Origin: Bacteroidota bacterium
GTDB lineage: Bacteria; Bacteroidota; Ignavibacteria; Ignavibacteriales; Melioribacteraceae
DNA length: 50,015 nt
Assembly (NCBI GenBank): GCA_021820065.1
Contig: JAKAEE010000020.1
Coordinates: 1-50,015 of the forward strand
Reading direction: 5' to 3'
In this document: one piece after another, positions 8,443-16,974 of the stretch
How positions within the stretch are numbered: the stretch's first letter is position 1
Layout: the number at the start of each line of letters is the position of its first letter
Position numbers and translations under genes: made by a program
Notes under the pieces: model-generated
Databases searched by the model: none
What the model saw: the letters and a program-made list of their open reading frames with translations, nothing else
Told to the model about the DNA's origin: nothing

Positions 8443-9343
8443 CGTTGGGAGAATAACCAAAAGATTTTAACATGTTGGGATCTGAACGCCATTTCTCTTT
8501 TACCTTAACATGAAGATCGAGATAGACATCGTGCTGAAGAAATTTTTCTATATCTGTTCTAGCTAGCTGCCCCATTTTTTTTATCGATTCACCTTTTGCG
8601 CCAAGCAAAATCGGCTTCTGCGATTCTCTTTCTACAATGATCGTTGCGCGAATATAATGTTTGGAAATATCGCGTTCTTTGAACTCATCAATTAAAACTT
8701 CGGTGCTGTACGGTACCTCGTCATGGTAAAGTTCAAATATTTTCTCGCGGATAATCTCAGTTACAAAGAATCGTTCGTTCGCCTGACTTAACTGATCATC
8801 GGGATAGTATTTCGGGTGTTCCGGCAGCAATTCAATAATTGTTTCGATAACGGAGGAAATGTTGAATCCTTCTTTTGCCGATACTGGAATGATTTTTTCG
8901 AAAATATTTTTTGCCGATAAATCGCCTATAAGTTTTTCTACGGAAGGCTGGTCGGATAAATCTATTTTGTTCACTACCAATATTTTTTTTGATTCGGACT
9001 CCGCCAGAACTCGTTTTACTATTTCATCGGACAATGTTCGCGAGCCGGACGGATCGTTTTTAGCATCAATCATGATCAATACAATATCGGAATCTTTTGC
9101 GGATGAAAAAACATAATCCAGCATCCGTTCTTGCAGAAGATATTCCGGGTTAAGAATACCGGGGGTATCGACAAAAATAATTTGATGGTTCTCGGAAGAT
9201 AAAATGCCGAGAATTCTTTTACGTGTAGTTTGCGGTTTGCTTGTAACTATCGATAGCTTCTCGCCGATGAGCGCATTCATCAAGGTTGATTTGCCGACGT
9301 TCGGCTTGCCGATAATTGATACGAATCCGGATTTAATTGGCAT
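8435..9343 (-). CDS. era: GTPase Era (30S ribosome assembly)
   Basis: Era is a GTPase that binds the 3' end of 16S rRNA during 30S maturation. The 302-residue protein has the P-loop GKPNVGKST at residues 12-20, switch region PQTTRKRILGI near 37-47, DTPG at 59-62 and NKID at 125-128. The C-terminal KH domain includes the conserved GAKGESIKKMGQLARTDIEKFL. Length equals that of typical Era. It is the first gene of a seven-gene overlapping chain on the minus strand, and the promoter would lie in 9344-9396, the gap after trxB. Confidence 0.96.
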   Translation of the reverse strand: MPIKSGFVSIIGKPNVGKSTLMNALIGEKLSIVTSKPQTTRKRILGILSSENHQIIFVDTPGILNPEYLLQERMLDYVFSSAKDSDIVLIMIDAKNDPSGSRTLSDEIVKRVLAESESKKILVVNKIDLSDQPSVEKLIGDLSAKNIFEKIIPVSAKEGFNISSVIETIIELLPEHPKYYPDDQLSQANERFFVTEIIREKIFELYHDEVPYSTEVLIDEFKERDISKHYIRATIIVERESQKPILLGAKGESIKKMGQLARTDIEKFLQHDVYLDLHVKVKEKWRSDPNMLKSFGYSPNDE

Positions 9344-9396
9344 GAAACTCTATTCTTATTGTGGTGCGAAAATATCGAAAGTATGATAAATTTTTA

Positions 9397-10347
9397 TTAT
9401 GCAAGTTCGTGTTCTTCAAGCCAGCGTTGAGCATCCAGAGCAGCCATACAACCGCTTCCGGCAGCAGTAACAGCTTGTCTGTAAGTTTTATCGGCAACAT
9501 CACCCGCAGCAAAAACTCCCTCAATGTTGGTATAAGTTGTACCCGGTTTTACTTTTAAATAGCCGGTCTCATCCATGTCAAGAACGCCCTTAAACAAAGA
9601 AGTATTCGGTTGATGACCGATCGCCATAAAAATTCCGTCTGCTGCAACTTCCCAAGTAGAACCGTCTTTTGGATTCTGAAGAATTGCGCCGGTTACAAAT
9701 TTCTTGCCGTCTTCTTCTTTTCCCAAAATTTCTTTGATGACTGCATTGGTTATGAATTTTACCTTTGGATTTTTCTTTGCGCGTTCGATCATAATTTTTG
9801 AAGCTCTGAATTCATCTCGGCGATGAACGAGAGAAACTTCGGATGCAAATTTTGTTAAGTAGTTTGCTTCTTCAAATGCGGTGTCTCCGCCGCCAACAAC
9901 AAGAACTTTTAGATTGCGGAAGAAAAATCCATCGCAAGTGGCACATGCCGAGACTCCGTAACCCATGTATTTCTTTTCGCTACCAATGTTGAGAAGCTTT
10001 GCAGACGCACCGGTTGAAATGATCACAGCATCTGCGGTGTAAGTTTCGTTTTCTGCTTTCACAACAAACGGACGTTTCGAGAAATCAACTTCGGTAACAC
10101 TCTTAAACGCACACTTCGCACCAAATCGGCAAGCTTGCTTGCGCATGATATCCATCAACTCCGGTCCTTGAATACCGTGCTCGAATCCGGGATAATTTTC
10201 TACTTCGGTTGTAATTGTTAATTGTCCGCCGGGTTGAAGTCCTTCAAACACAAAAGGATTCAAATTTGCACGTGACGTGTAAAGCGCCGCGGTTAATCCA
10301 GACGGTCCCGATCCTATGATAATTACTTTGTGATGATTCTCTGCCAT
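9397..10347 (-). CDS. trxB: Thioredoxin-disulfide reductase
   Basis: A flavoprotein transferring electrons from NADPH to thioredoxin. In 316 residues it shows the FAD-binding GSGPSG at 12-17, the redox-active pair Cys135/Cys138 in SACATCDGFF, the NADPH-binding GGGDTAFEEA near 152-161 and the closing FAD motif GVFAAGDVADKTYRQ. The length and order are those of the low-molecular-weight bacterial enzyme. GGAGAAATA directly before the ATG gives a good ribosome binding site. It appears to be a single transcription unit, with gaps of 50 to 90 bases on both sides. Confidence 0.95.
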   Translation of the reverse strand: MAENHHKVIIIGSGPSGLTAALYTSRANLNPFVFEGLQPGGQLTITTEVENYPGFEHGIQGPELMDIMRKQACRFGAKCAFKSVTEVDFSKRPFVVKAENETYTADAVIISTGASAKLLNIGSEKKYMGYGVSACATCDGFFFRNLKVLVVGGGDTAFEEANYLTKFASEVSLVHRRDEFRASKIMIERAKKNPKVKFITNAVIKEILGKEEDGKKFVTGAILQNPKDGSTWEVAADGIFMAIGHQPNTSLFKGVLDMDETGYLKVKPGTTYTNIEGVFAAGDVADKTYRQAVTAAGSGCMAALDAQRWLEEHELA

Positions 10348-10438
10348 TTATTTCTCCAAAATTTTCTATACAAAATTAGTTAATCGTTCGTTCATTTAGT
10401 AATGGTTAGATGGAATTCTTTGCGGATGGATTCAGAAT

Positions 10439-11368
10439 CTATCTAGTCAGAAATTCAGCGTTTCTTTTCAAACCGGTTAGTTTTGCTCTTTTGACCGGGC
10501 TTGTTTCAAAACGCGCCTTAAACTGTTCTGCCGTCATTGATGAGATCTCGTTCAATGCAATTTCCTTGTTGATCGGTTCAAATGATTTTTCTCCGCTCAG
10601 AACTGAAAATTTATTATTCCACGGGCATACATCCTGACAAATATCGCAGCCGAATAACCAGTTGTTGAATTGATTTTTAAAGTTATCAGGGATGGAACCT
10701 TTATTTTCAATCGTTAAATATGAAATACATTTGTTGGCATCAACAACATATTCTTGAACAATCGCACCCGTCGGACATGCATCAATACAAGCAGTACATG
10801 AACCGCAAAAGTCCGGCACAGTTTCGGAGTAAACAAAATCATTGTTGTTAATAACGGTTGCAATAAAAAACCAGCTGCCCGTTTCGCGATTAATTACGTT
10901 AGTGTGTTTACCCATCCAACCGTTTCCCGCGCGCACAGCCCAGGCTTTGTCCATCACTGGGCCGGTATCAACGTATGTTGCACATTCAAACGCCGGATCG
11001 ACCTTCTTTAGTTCCTCTTCAAGAACTTCGAGCCGTTCCCAAATAATTAAATGATAATCCTTCCCCCATGCATAACGCGAAACTTTTCCTAAACCGTTTT
11101 GAACTTCGTGCTGTTGAGGAGTGTAATAATTCATTGCCAAAGAAATCACGCTGCGTGCGCTTGATAAAACATTTCTTACATCGAAACGTTTTTCAAAATT
11201 GCGCGACATGTATTCCATCGTACCGTGATAATTACGATCGAGCCACTTCTTCAAATGTTCGGTTTCGATTTCAAGTTTGTCGGCGGGTGCAAATCCTACA
11301 AGATCAAAACCAAGTTCTTTTGCTTTTTCAATTACAACTTGGTTTGTGATTTTCTTTCGGGATTTCAT
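10439..11368 (-). CDS. queG: Epoxyqueuosine reductase
   Basis: QueG is a cobalamin and iron-sulfur enzyme that reduces epoxyqueuosine to queuosine in tRNA. The 309-residue product has the N-terminal cobalamin-binding reductase domain with VDTGPVMDKAWAVRAG (Asp140 region, the family's proton donor). It also has two [4Fe-4S] sites: Cys188, 191, 194 and 198 in CGSCTACIDACPTGAI, and Cys241, 244 and 248 in CDICQDVCPW, with Cys214 completing the sets. Some homologues have extra C-terminal HEAT repeats; this one is the short form. The start lies one base after the Rieske gene stop, so the two are co-transcribed. Confidence 0.93.
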   Translation of the reverse strand: MKSRKKITNQVVIEKAKELGFDLVGFAPADKLEIETEHLKKWLDRNYHGTMEYMSRNFEKRFDVRNVLSSARSVISLAMNYYTPQQHEVQNGLGKVSRYAWGKDYHLIIWERLEVLEEELKKVDPAFECATYVDTGPVMDKAWAVRAGNGWMGKHTNVINRETGSWFFIATVINNNDFVYSETVPDFCGSCTACIDACPTGAIVQEYVVDANKCISYLTIENKGSIPDNFKNQFNNWLFGCDICQDVCPWNNKFSVLSGEKSFEPINKEIALNEISSMTAEQFKARFETSPVKRAKLTGLKRNAEFLTR

Positions 11369-11369
11369 G

Positions 11370-11705
11370 TTACCAATTCAATTTCTTCTCAAAGACTTTT
11401 ACAAAAACGTCGTCATTGTGAATCTTCACTTCGTAAACATCTAATCCTTTTATGCCGCCGGCAACTATTCCGGTTTTGAGATCGTACTGCCAGCCATGAG
11501 CAGGGCATGTAACCTTTCCATCGTCAACAAAACCATCATAAATTATAAATGCTTTCTGGTGAAGACACATGTTGCTCAGCGCATATACTTTCCCATCAAC
11601 TTTAAAAACTGCAACATCAATTTCATTTACGATAAACCGCTGCCCGATTTTTTCTTTCAGATTGGAATACTTGCAGACTTTGGTAAATCCTTGAAACTCA
11701 TTCAT
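11370..11705 (-). CDS. Rieske [2Fe-2S] protein, NirD-like
   Basis: A small soluble Rieske ferredoxin of 111 residues. Cluster ligands are Cys47 and His49 (MCLHQ) and Cys67 and His70 (CPAHGWQYDLKTG), the standard CxH...CxxH arrangement. There is no transmembrane anchor, so this is not a bc1-complex Rieske subunit; it resembles NirD or oxygenase ferredoxin components. The position between an MBL hydrolase and queG, with a one-base TGATG overlap upstream and a one-base gap downstream, suggests coupled expression. Its redox partner is not apparent in the window. Confidence 0.85.
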   Translation of the reverse strand: MNEFQGFTKVCKYSNLKEKIGQRFIVNEIDVAVFKVDGKVYALSNMCLHQKAFIIYDGFVDDGKVTCPAHGWQYDLKTGIVAGGIKGLDVYEVKIHNDDVFVKVFEKKLNW

Positions 11706-12553
11706 CAGATCATCTCTGTAAACACTTCGTCAATTGCAAAACCGCGCTGAGATTCTACAACGGTTGCCATGATAATTTCCGGATCGTGCTCGAAAAACAA
11801 TTTCCAATTTTCATTGATGGCAACGGGAAGAATTTTCTTTTTTTCTTCGATGGTAATCATCGGCTGCAAGTCGTAACCCATCACATAAGGTATTGGGATG
11901 TGAGATGCGAACGGAAAGAGGTCGCCGCAATATAAAACAGTATCCCGCGAATCATGAACTTTTATGATTTGTTGAAATATGGTGTGCCCGTTAATTGTAA
12001 CAAGATTTATTTCGTCATCAAACTGGGTATCCCCGTTAACGAAATTAAGAAGTCCTTCTTTCTGAAGCGGCATAAACCGTTCTTGAATAAAACTTGCGCG
12101 GTCTTTCTCAATTGGATTTACCGCCCACTCAAAATGTTTTTTCTGAACATAATATTTGGCATTGGGAAAGGTCGGAATCCATTTCCCGTCTTTGAACGTT
12201 GTCGATCCGCCGGTGTGATCAAAATGAAGATGCGTCAACAGAACATCCGTTATTTCCCACGGATGAATGCCGATTTTGGAGAGTGATTGAATCAACGTGA
12301 ATTCGTGCTGATCCAGGCGGTAAATCTTTGAAAATTTCTCGTCCCAGTTTTCGCCTATTCCGGTGTCAATCAAAATTTTTCGTGAATCGCTTACCAACAA
12401 AAGGTTGCGCGCGTGCAGTGTAACTCTATTTTGATCATCCGCAGGGTTACTCTTGTTCCATAAAATTTTAGGAATAATTCCAAACATTGCGCCGCCGTCC
12501 AAAGCAAAAACTCCGGTTTCAATTGCGTGCAATGTGTATTTTCCTATTTTCAT
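11705..12553 (-). CDS. MBL-fold metallo-hydrolase
   Basis: A metallo-beta-lactamase-fold hydrolase of 282 residues. The metal-binding THLHFDHTGG is at residues 107-116 (His108, His110, Asp112, His113). The later ligands are consistent with His in NGHTIFQQI, Asp in YCGDLFPFASH and a C-terminal His in FFEHDPEI. The layout is close to the AttM/AhlD/quorum-quenching-like or general esterase branch, but the substrate cannot be assigned. It is the first gene of a three-gene chain with the Rieske protein and queG, and faces the divergent EEP gene across 56 bases. Confidence 0.8.
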   Translation of the reverse strand: MKIGKYTLHAIETGVFALDGGAMFGIIPKILWNKSNPADDQNRVTLHARNLLLVSDSRKILIDTGIGENWDEKFSKIYRLDQHEFTLIQSLSKIGIHPWEITDVLLTHLHFDHTGGSTTFKDGKWIPTFPNAKYYVQKKHFEWAVNPIEKDRASFIQERFMPLQKEGLLNFVNGDTQFDDEINLVTINGHTIFQQIIKVHDSRDTVLYCGDLFPFASHIPIPYVMGYDLQPMITIEEKKKILPVAINENWKLFFEHDPEIIMATVVESQRGFAIDEVFTEMI

Positions 12554-12609
12554 ATCTTTACTTTGCGTTTATCTTAAAGAAGTAATTACTTAATGTCTAT
12601 CAAAAAACT

Positions 12610-13512
12610 ATGGAATTTTTTATGAACAACAAAATAGAAAGAAATTTTTCGCAGAATTTCAACTTGCTGCTGAAATTCAAGTTAATAGTGTTGCTGTTTG
12701 TTTGCATGCTGACGGTTTCTGTTTTCGCACAGCAGAAAAACGAAGCAGAATTGAAAGTTATGACTTTCAATATTCGCTATGGCGCCGCAAATGACGGCGA
12801 GAATAATTGGCAGTTTCGGAAAGGTTACGCCGCAGAAACAATTCAAAAATTTGACCCGGATATTTTAGGATTGCAGGAAGCTCTCAAATTTCAAATTGAT
12901 GATTTGCTTAAACAAATGCCGCAGTATATGCTTGTTGGTGTTGGCAGAGATGACGGAAAAGAAGCCGGTGAGTATTCATGTATATTCTACAAGAAGGATA
13001 GACTCAAAGTAGATTCAACAAAAACTTTCTGGTTCTCTGATACACCGGAAGTCCCCGGTTCCAAAAGCTGGGGAAACGAAATTACAAGAATCTGCACCGG
13101 GGCAAGCATGACGGATAAAACTTCCGGCAAAACTTTTTACGTGTTCAATGTTCACCTTGATCATCAATCGCAGCCGTCGAGGGAGAAAAGCGCGCAACTG
13201 TTAGTTAAGCGGATCGGCGAAAAAAATCTTCCGGTGATACTAACAGGAGACTTCAACAGCACGGAAGATAATCCGGCTTACAAAACAGTTTTGGATTCCG
13301 GCTTGATTGACACGTTCCGCGCGCTTCATAAACCGGGACCAAATCAAGGAACGTTCCATGCGTTCAAAGGAAATACGGATGGAGAGAAGATCGATTACAT
13401 CTTTGTCTCAAAAGAATTTAAACCGGTCAGTTCAGAAATTATAACGACAAGTTACAACGGGAAATTTCCTTCGGATCATTTTCCGGTTTCTACAACTATT
13501 ATAGTGCGATAA
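12610..13512 (+). CDS. Secreted endonuclease/exonuclease/phosphatase family protein
   Basis: An EEP-fold (DNase I-like) metal-dependent phosphoesterase of 300 residues with an N-terminal signal peptide that ends near VSVFAQQ (residues 36-42), so it acts outside the cytoplasm. Catalytic-fold motifs are MTFNIRYGA, GLQEALKFQ (metal Glu), VFNVHLDHQS, LTGDFNSTED and the closing IDYIFVS ... SDHFPVST with the catalytic Asp-His. Homologues in Bacteroidota are often annotated as endonuclease or sphingomyelinase-like; DNA, RNA or phospholipid are all possible substrates. An alternative ATG at 12622, preceded by GGA at suitable spacing, would shorten it by four residues without affecting the signal peptide. 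Confidence 0.85.
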   Translation: MEFFMNNKIERNFSQNFNLLLKFKLIVLLFVCMLTVSVFAQQKNEAELKVMTFNIRYGAANDGENNWQFRKGYAAETIQKFDPDILGLQEALKFQIDDLLKQMPQYMLVGVGRDDGKEAGEYSCIFYKKDRLKVDSTKTFWFSDTPEVPGSKSWGNEITRICTGASMTDKTSGKTFYVFNVHLDHQSQPSREKSAQLLVKRIGEKNLPVILTGDFNSTEDNPAYKTVLDSGLIDTFRALHKPGPNQGTFHAFKGNTDGEKIDYIFVSKEFKPVSSEIITTSYNGKFPSDHFPVSTTIIVR

Positions 13513-13618
13513 TAAAATCCTAGGTTATGTCCGAAAGGGCAAAATTTTTCATCCAAATATATTTGTTAGATTTTTCTATTTTTGATTTGCATTCAAAAAA
13601 ATTGTGGGGAACCACACA

Positions 13619-14671
13619 ATGGTAAATCTCGCTCGCCTTCTTTTATTATCGCTGTTCATATTAACTTCTTCAACGTTTGGGCAGTATGTTAAGGTTACAA
13701 AAATTCTAGATGCAAATTTATTTGAATTAGAAGACGGAAGGAAAATCAAATTAGCCGGAGTTGATGCACCGCAGTTGAATAGCCCAATACCGTTCTTCCA
13801 AAAAGTTGCCGAGCAGGCAGTTTTTTACAGCGTCGGAAATATACTTGACCGAAGAGTGTACATGCAGTTAGTTACAAAACAAGAAAGATCAAGCTATCAG
13901 TTAGTACATATTAAAATTAACTACCTTTTTGAAAAATCCGATTTCAACAAATCTTACTTGATGAAGGGGTTTGGAAAATTCTTTGATAACGCTGATACAA
14001 CATTTAGAAATGATCTCATAGACGCTCAAACACATGCAATTAACGCTAAGGACGGTATTTGGAACTACTACTCACTAGTTAATACCGACACATTGGATGT
14101 TGATTTAACAACTAGCGGCATACAGCATCTAGTAGAAATCGATTCGGCAAATCTTGCAGCCAAACTAAAAGTAAGACCAATATATACCGCTATTCCTTTA
14201 GAGTTATTAGTTGGATCAGCTTTAACATTAGTTGGAAGCTACGGTAGTGCACTGCTAATATACGCAATTACGAAGCCTCAAGGAGAATATGCAGGCTATG
14301 GTGCAGCATTTGGCGGAATTGTGCTCGGCTATTCTTTAGGGTTCCCCGCTGGAATATATTTAGTAGCAAAGCACGATAACCCTGATCTGGATTATCTTGC
14401 AACATTAGGCAGCAGTTTTGCAACAGCTTTGGTTACAACCGGAATTTCACTGGCTTTGTTTCCAAAAGATCATGAGCACCCGACAAGATACATTCCATTA
14501 CTTTCACCAATAATTGGTCCGTTATTATATGTACATCTTTTCCCACCGGCTTATCCAACTCAAAGTGATTTAACGCCGCAACCAGAGATTTCTGGCAGAC
14601 AGCACAACTTTCAGAATTATTATAACTCCACCATGAAATTTAAAATGGAGTTATTCAGAATTAATTTTTAA
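13619..14671 (+). CDS. Membrane protein with degenerate SNase-like N-terminal domain
   Basis: The 350-residue protein begins with a signal peptide (residues 1-20, ending SSTFGQ). A staphylococcal-nuclease-like OB-fold follows at about 21-150: the 'KILDANLFELEDGRKIKLAGVDAPQL' block aligns with the SNase metal-site region and ends with the usual 'DAQTHAINAKDGIW' helix. The site looks altered: the expected Arg in 'R-L-x-G-I-D-A-P-E' is Lys and the Glu is Gln, so nuclease activity is doubtful. Residues 190-310 contain about four hydrophobic helices rich in Gly and Ala. The ATG at 13619, preceded by GGGGA, is preferred over the in-frame GTG at 13604. No neighbour gives a functional hint; the function is unknown. 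Confidence 0.65.
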   Translation: MVNLARLLLLSLFILTSSTFGQYVKVTKILDANLFELEDGRKIKLAGVDAPQLNSPIPFFQKVAEQAVFYSVGNILDRRVYMQLVTKQERSSYQLVHIKINYLFEKSDFNKSYLMKGFGKFFDNADTTFRNDLIDAQTHAINAKDGIWNYYSLVNTDTLDVDLTTSGIQHLVEIDSANLAAKLKVRPIYTAIPLELLVGSALTLVGSYGSALLIYAITKPQGEYAGYGAAFGGIVLGYSLGFPAGIYLVAKHDNPDLDYLATLGSSFATALVTTGISLALFPKDHEHPTRYIPLLSPIIGPLLYVHLFPPAYPTQSDLTPQPEISGRQHNFQNYYNSTMKFKMELFRINF

Positions 14672-14702
14672 AACAAAAAGGGACTTGACTTATCAAGTCC
14701 CC
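14671..14702 (-). terminator. Rho-independent terminator for the ferredoxin gene
   Basis: A perfect 9-bp stem (14680-14688 with 14693-14701) closes a four-base loop. Read on the minus strand it is followed by TTTTTGTTTT, as expected for an intrinsic terminator about 40 bases after the ferredoxin stop. It may also stall plus-strand transcripts from the SNase-like gene, but there is no T run on that side. Confidence 0.8.
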
Positions 14703-14740
14703 TACAAAAGACTACTAATAGCTAATGACCAATAGCTAAT

Positions 14741-15073
14741 TTATCTTCCTAATCCGTCTAGATATTCTTTCCTTTTCAATAAGGTGTCTTTATCTTCAAC
14801 ATGTTTAGGATCTGGGATGCAGCAATCAACCGGACAAACGGCAGCACATTGAGGTTCATCATGAAAACCTGTGCACTCGGTACACTTGTCAGGTACAATG
14901 TAAAAATAATCTTTAGAAAAAAAACCGGATGCGCCGGAAGGAGCTGCATCGCCTTCGCTGAAAGTTTTATCACCTAATTTCCATTCAGCACCACCTTCAT
15001 AAATTGCAGTGTTTGGGCATTCCGGTTCACAGGCGCCACAGTTGATGCATTCGTCAGTTATCATTATTGCCAT
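14741..15073 (-). CDS. 2[4Fe-4S] ferredoxin, Allochromatium-type
   Basis: A low-potential electron carrier of 110 residues. The first cluster motif is Cys9, 12, 15 and 19 ([12 protein letters not shown]). The second is Cys64, 67, 76 and 80 with the eight-residue insertion [18 protein letters not shown] that marks the Allochromatium-type ferredoxins, followed by an extra Cys pair at 84-85 and an acidic tail. Unusual is a spacer of about 35 residues between the halves (EGGAEWKLG...SGFFSKDY), longer than in the simplest clostridial type. AGGAGG lies a few bases before the ATG, the strongest ribosome binding site in this part of the window. The partner is not evident. Confidence 0.9.
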   Translation of the reverse strand: MAIMITDECINCGACEPECPNTAIYEGGAEWKLGDKTFSEGDAAPSGASGFFSKDYFYIVPDKCTECTGFHDEPQCAAVCPVDCCIPDPKHVEDKDTLLKRKEYLDGLGR

Positions 15074-15100
15074 ATTAGGCCTCCTCTTTAATTGAAAAAT

Positions 15101-15485
15101 TTATCTATCGGTTTTAATTCTTGGAATCTGTTTCCAAAACAAATTGAGGTCTCGATCGGAAGATAATTCATACAGGTCTTTAATGATCAGTTCTATATCG
15201 CTCACCAACAACTTTAGATTAATATTTTTATGAATCGGTAAGTAACTTATCAGCTTTTTGTTTTCTTTCTCGGATTGACTCCATCGCATCATCGGCGACA
15301 TCAGGACACTAAACTGTAGCATCCAACCTAAATCAGAACCAATCCTTGAAAAAAACACCTGTCTTCTCGATCACTTTCAGCCCATAATTCCTCAAAAATA
15401 TTGTGGGCAGAAAAGAAATCGGATTCATTAAATAATCTGATTCCTTCAATAATATCTTTCAAATCCGCCGAAATAATACTAAATC
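15101..15485 (-). pseudogene. DUF309-family gene remnant with stops and frameshifts
   Basis: Three minus-strand frames together reconstruct a DUF309 protein. The first (15485 down to 15328) reads 'DLKDIIEGIRLFNESDFFSA', then 'HNIFEELWAES...FFQGLV', which matches the family core with its His and EELW. It runs into a TAG at 15328-15330 where homologues continue. A second frame continues 'ADDAMESIRERKQKADKLL' before another stop. A third ends as 'LLVSDIELIIKDLYEL...' at 15101. At least two in-frame stops and two frame changes are needed, and no start codon precedes the first frame. The family itself has no established function. Sequencing error is the only alternative, but the number of lesions speaks for real decay. 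Confidence 0.75.
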
Positions 15486-15527
15486 AAGGTTAGAACTTCA
15501 AGATAAAATGAATTGTAAGCAAAAAAA

Positions 15528-16277
15528 TTACCAGCCGCCGCTTGCTCCACCGCCTCCAAAAGAGCCGCCACCCCCAGAAAATCCGCCAAAACTACCACCT
15601 CCGCCCCCACCAAAGCCCCCACCCCATCCGCTGCTTCGTCTGCCAGAGCCACCCATGGATCCCAGAATTATCCACGGCAACAAACCGCCACCGCCTCCTC
15701 CACCTTTTCTAAAAATTGACGAAAGGATTATGAATACAATGAACAAGAATATGAAGGGAATGTGACTTCCCTTCCCGGAAATGTCTTTACTCTCTCCTTT
15801 GTATTCTCCTTTTGTGGCGGCAATTATCGCGTTGATACCGGCTGCAACTCCATTGTAATAATCACCTTCTTTGAAATAAGGGCGGACTTCATTTCTAAGG
15901 ATTGAATTCGCCAGAGCATCCGGCAAAGAACCTTCTAGTCCGTAGCCAACTTCAATTCTCATTTTCCTATCATCTTTGGCAACGAAGAACAAAATTCCGT
16001 TATTGTTCTTAGCAGAACCAATTTTGTTTTTTGCAGCCGTTTGGTAAGTGAAGTCTTCCATCGGATAGCCGTTGAGAGAATGAATCATTAGAAAGACAAC
16101 TTGGTTTGAAGTCGAATCGTCGAACGTTTTGAGTGTAGAGTTGAGAGTGTTAAGTTCGGAATTATCCAGTGTAGATGTAAAATCCGTTGCATAATTTTTT
16201 AGAATTGGAAACTCGGTTTGAGCTTTCAGAAATAAAAAAGGTATTATGAAAAAGAATACTATTTTAAAAATCTTCAT
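15528..16277 (-). CDS. TPM-domain protein (YgcG-like) with Gly/Ser-rich tail
   Basis: A signal-peptide-bearing protein of 249 residues. The TPM domain occupies about residues 25-150, including 'LNSTLKTFDDSTSNQVVFLMI' and the conserved 'GILFFVAKDDRKMRIEVGYGLEGSLPDALANSILRNEVRPYF'. One membrane helix follows near 172-187 (IPFIFLFIVFIILSSIF). The tail is very rich in Gly and Ser, in the form of GGGGGG and GGSFGG runs. This domain order is typical of YgcG relatives linked to cell-envelope or photosystem repair roles. The gene sits 35 bases downstream of lemA, a pairing common in bacteria, so the two probably act together at the membrane. The function is not established. Confidence 0.88.
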   Translation of the reverse strand: MKIFKIVFFFIIPFLFLKAQTEFPILKNYATDFTSTLDNSELNTLNSTLKTFDDSTSNQVVFLMIHSLNGYPMEDFTYQTAAKNKIGSAKNNNGILFFVAKDDRKMRIEVGYGLEGSLPDALANSILRNEVRPYFKEGDYYNGVAAGINAIIAATKGEYKGESKDISGKGSHIPFIFLFIVFIILSSIFRKGGGGGGGLLPWIILGSMGGSGRRSSGWGGGFGGGGGGSFGGFSGGGGSFGGGGASGGW

Positions 16278-16312
16278 TCAACACTCTGCACTCTTAGTTC
16301 TACACTCATTTC

Positions 16313-16918
16313 TTAAAACTGAACCTTCGGAACTTGCTCTGCGCCTTCCTGAGCTTTGAAATATTGTTTTTCTTTGAACCCGCTAAAGTTTGCTATGAAT
16401 GCAGCCGGAAAAACTTTGATGGCTGTGTTATACTCCTGAACGACTTTATTGAATTTCTGCCGCTCTACAGTAATTCTATTTTCCGTGCCTTCAAGTTGGG
16501 CTTGTAGATTCAGAAAATTTTCATTCGCTTTTAGCTGCGGATAATTTTCCGATACAACCAATAAACGTGATAACGCACTGCTCAAACCGTCCTGCGCTTT
16601 CTGGAAATTTTGAAACGCTTGAGGATCACTAAGTTGTTCGGACGAAAGTTTTACTTGTCCAACTTTTGCTCTAGCTTCGGTAACGGCTGTGTAAGTTTCT
16701 TTTTCGAAGTTTGCAACGCCTTTTACAGTTGCAACAAGATTCGGAATCAAGTCCGCCCGCCTTTGATAAACGTTTTCGACCTGGCTCCAACCCTGATTTA
16801 CTCCTTCATTCAAAGCAACAAAGCTATTGTATTTTTTTACTCCCCAACCGACAATTGAAATAACAATGATTACAACTAGAGCTAAAACTCCTAACGCAAT
16901 CAATAGTCCTTTTTTCAT
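16313..16918 (-). CDS. LemA family protein
   Basis: A 201-residue protein with a single N-terminal membrane helix (residues 4-27). A helical LemA domain follows with the hallmark 'YNSFVALNEGVNQGWSQVENVYQRRADLIPNLVATVKG' at about 30-68 and 'YNTAIKVFPAAFIANFSGFKEKQYF' near the end. AGGAGGATAA stands directly before the ATG, so it is well translated. The TPM gene follows at 35 bases, the usual partner. LemA proteins are membrane-anchored with an extracytoplasmic helical bundle; their role in envelope maintenance is still open. Confidence 0.92.
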   Translation of the reverse strand: MKKGLLIALGVLALVVIIVISIVGWGVKKYNSFVALNEGVNQGWSQVENVYQRRADLIPNLVATVKGVANFEKETYTAVTEARAKVGQVKLSSEQLSDPQAFQNFQKAQDGLSSALSRLLVVSENYPQLKANENFLNLQAQLEGTENRITVERQKFNKVVQEYNTAIKVFPAAFIANFSGFKEKQYFKAQEGAEQVPKVQF

Positions 16919-16974
16919 TTATCCTCCTGTGTAAAAGATTTCATTTCACAAATTTTATCATAGCAAACAGAAAA

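Noticed and set aside
15508..15765. Proline-rich open frame on the plus strand
   Set aside because: It is the complement of the Gly/Ser-rich tail of the TPM protein; the proline runs are a by-product of the GGN codons.
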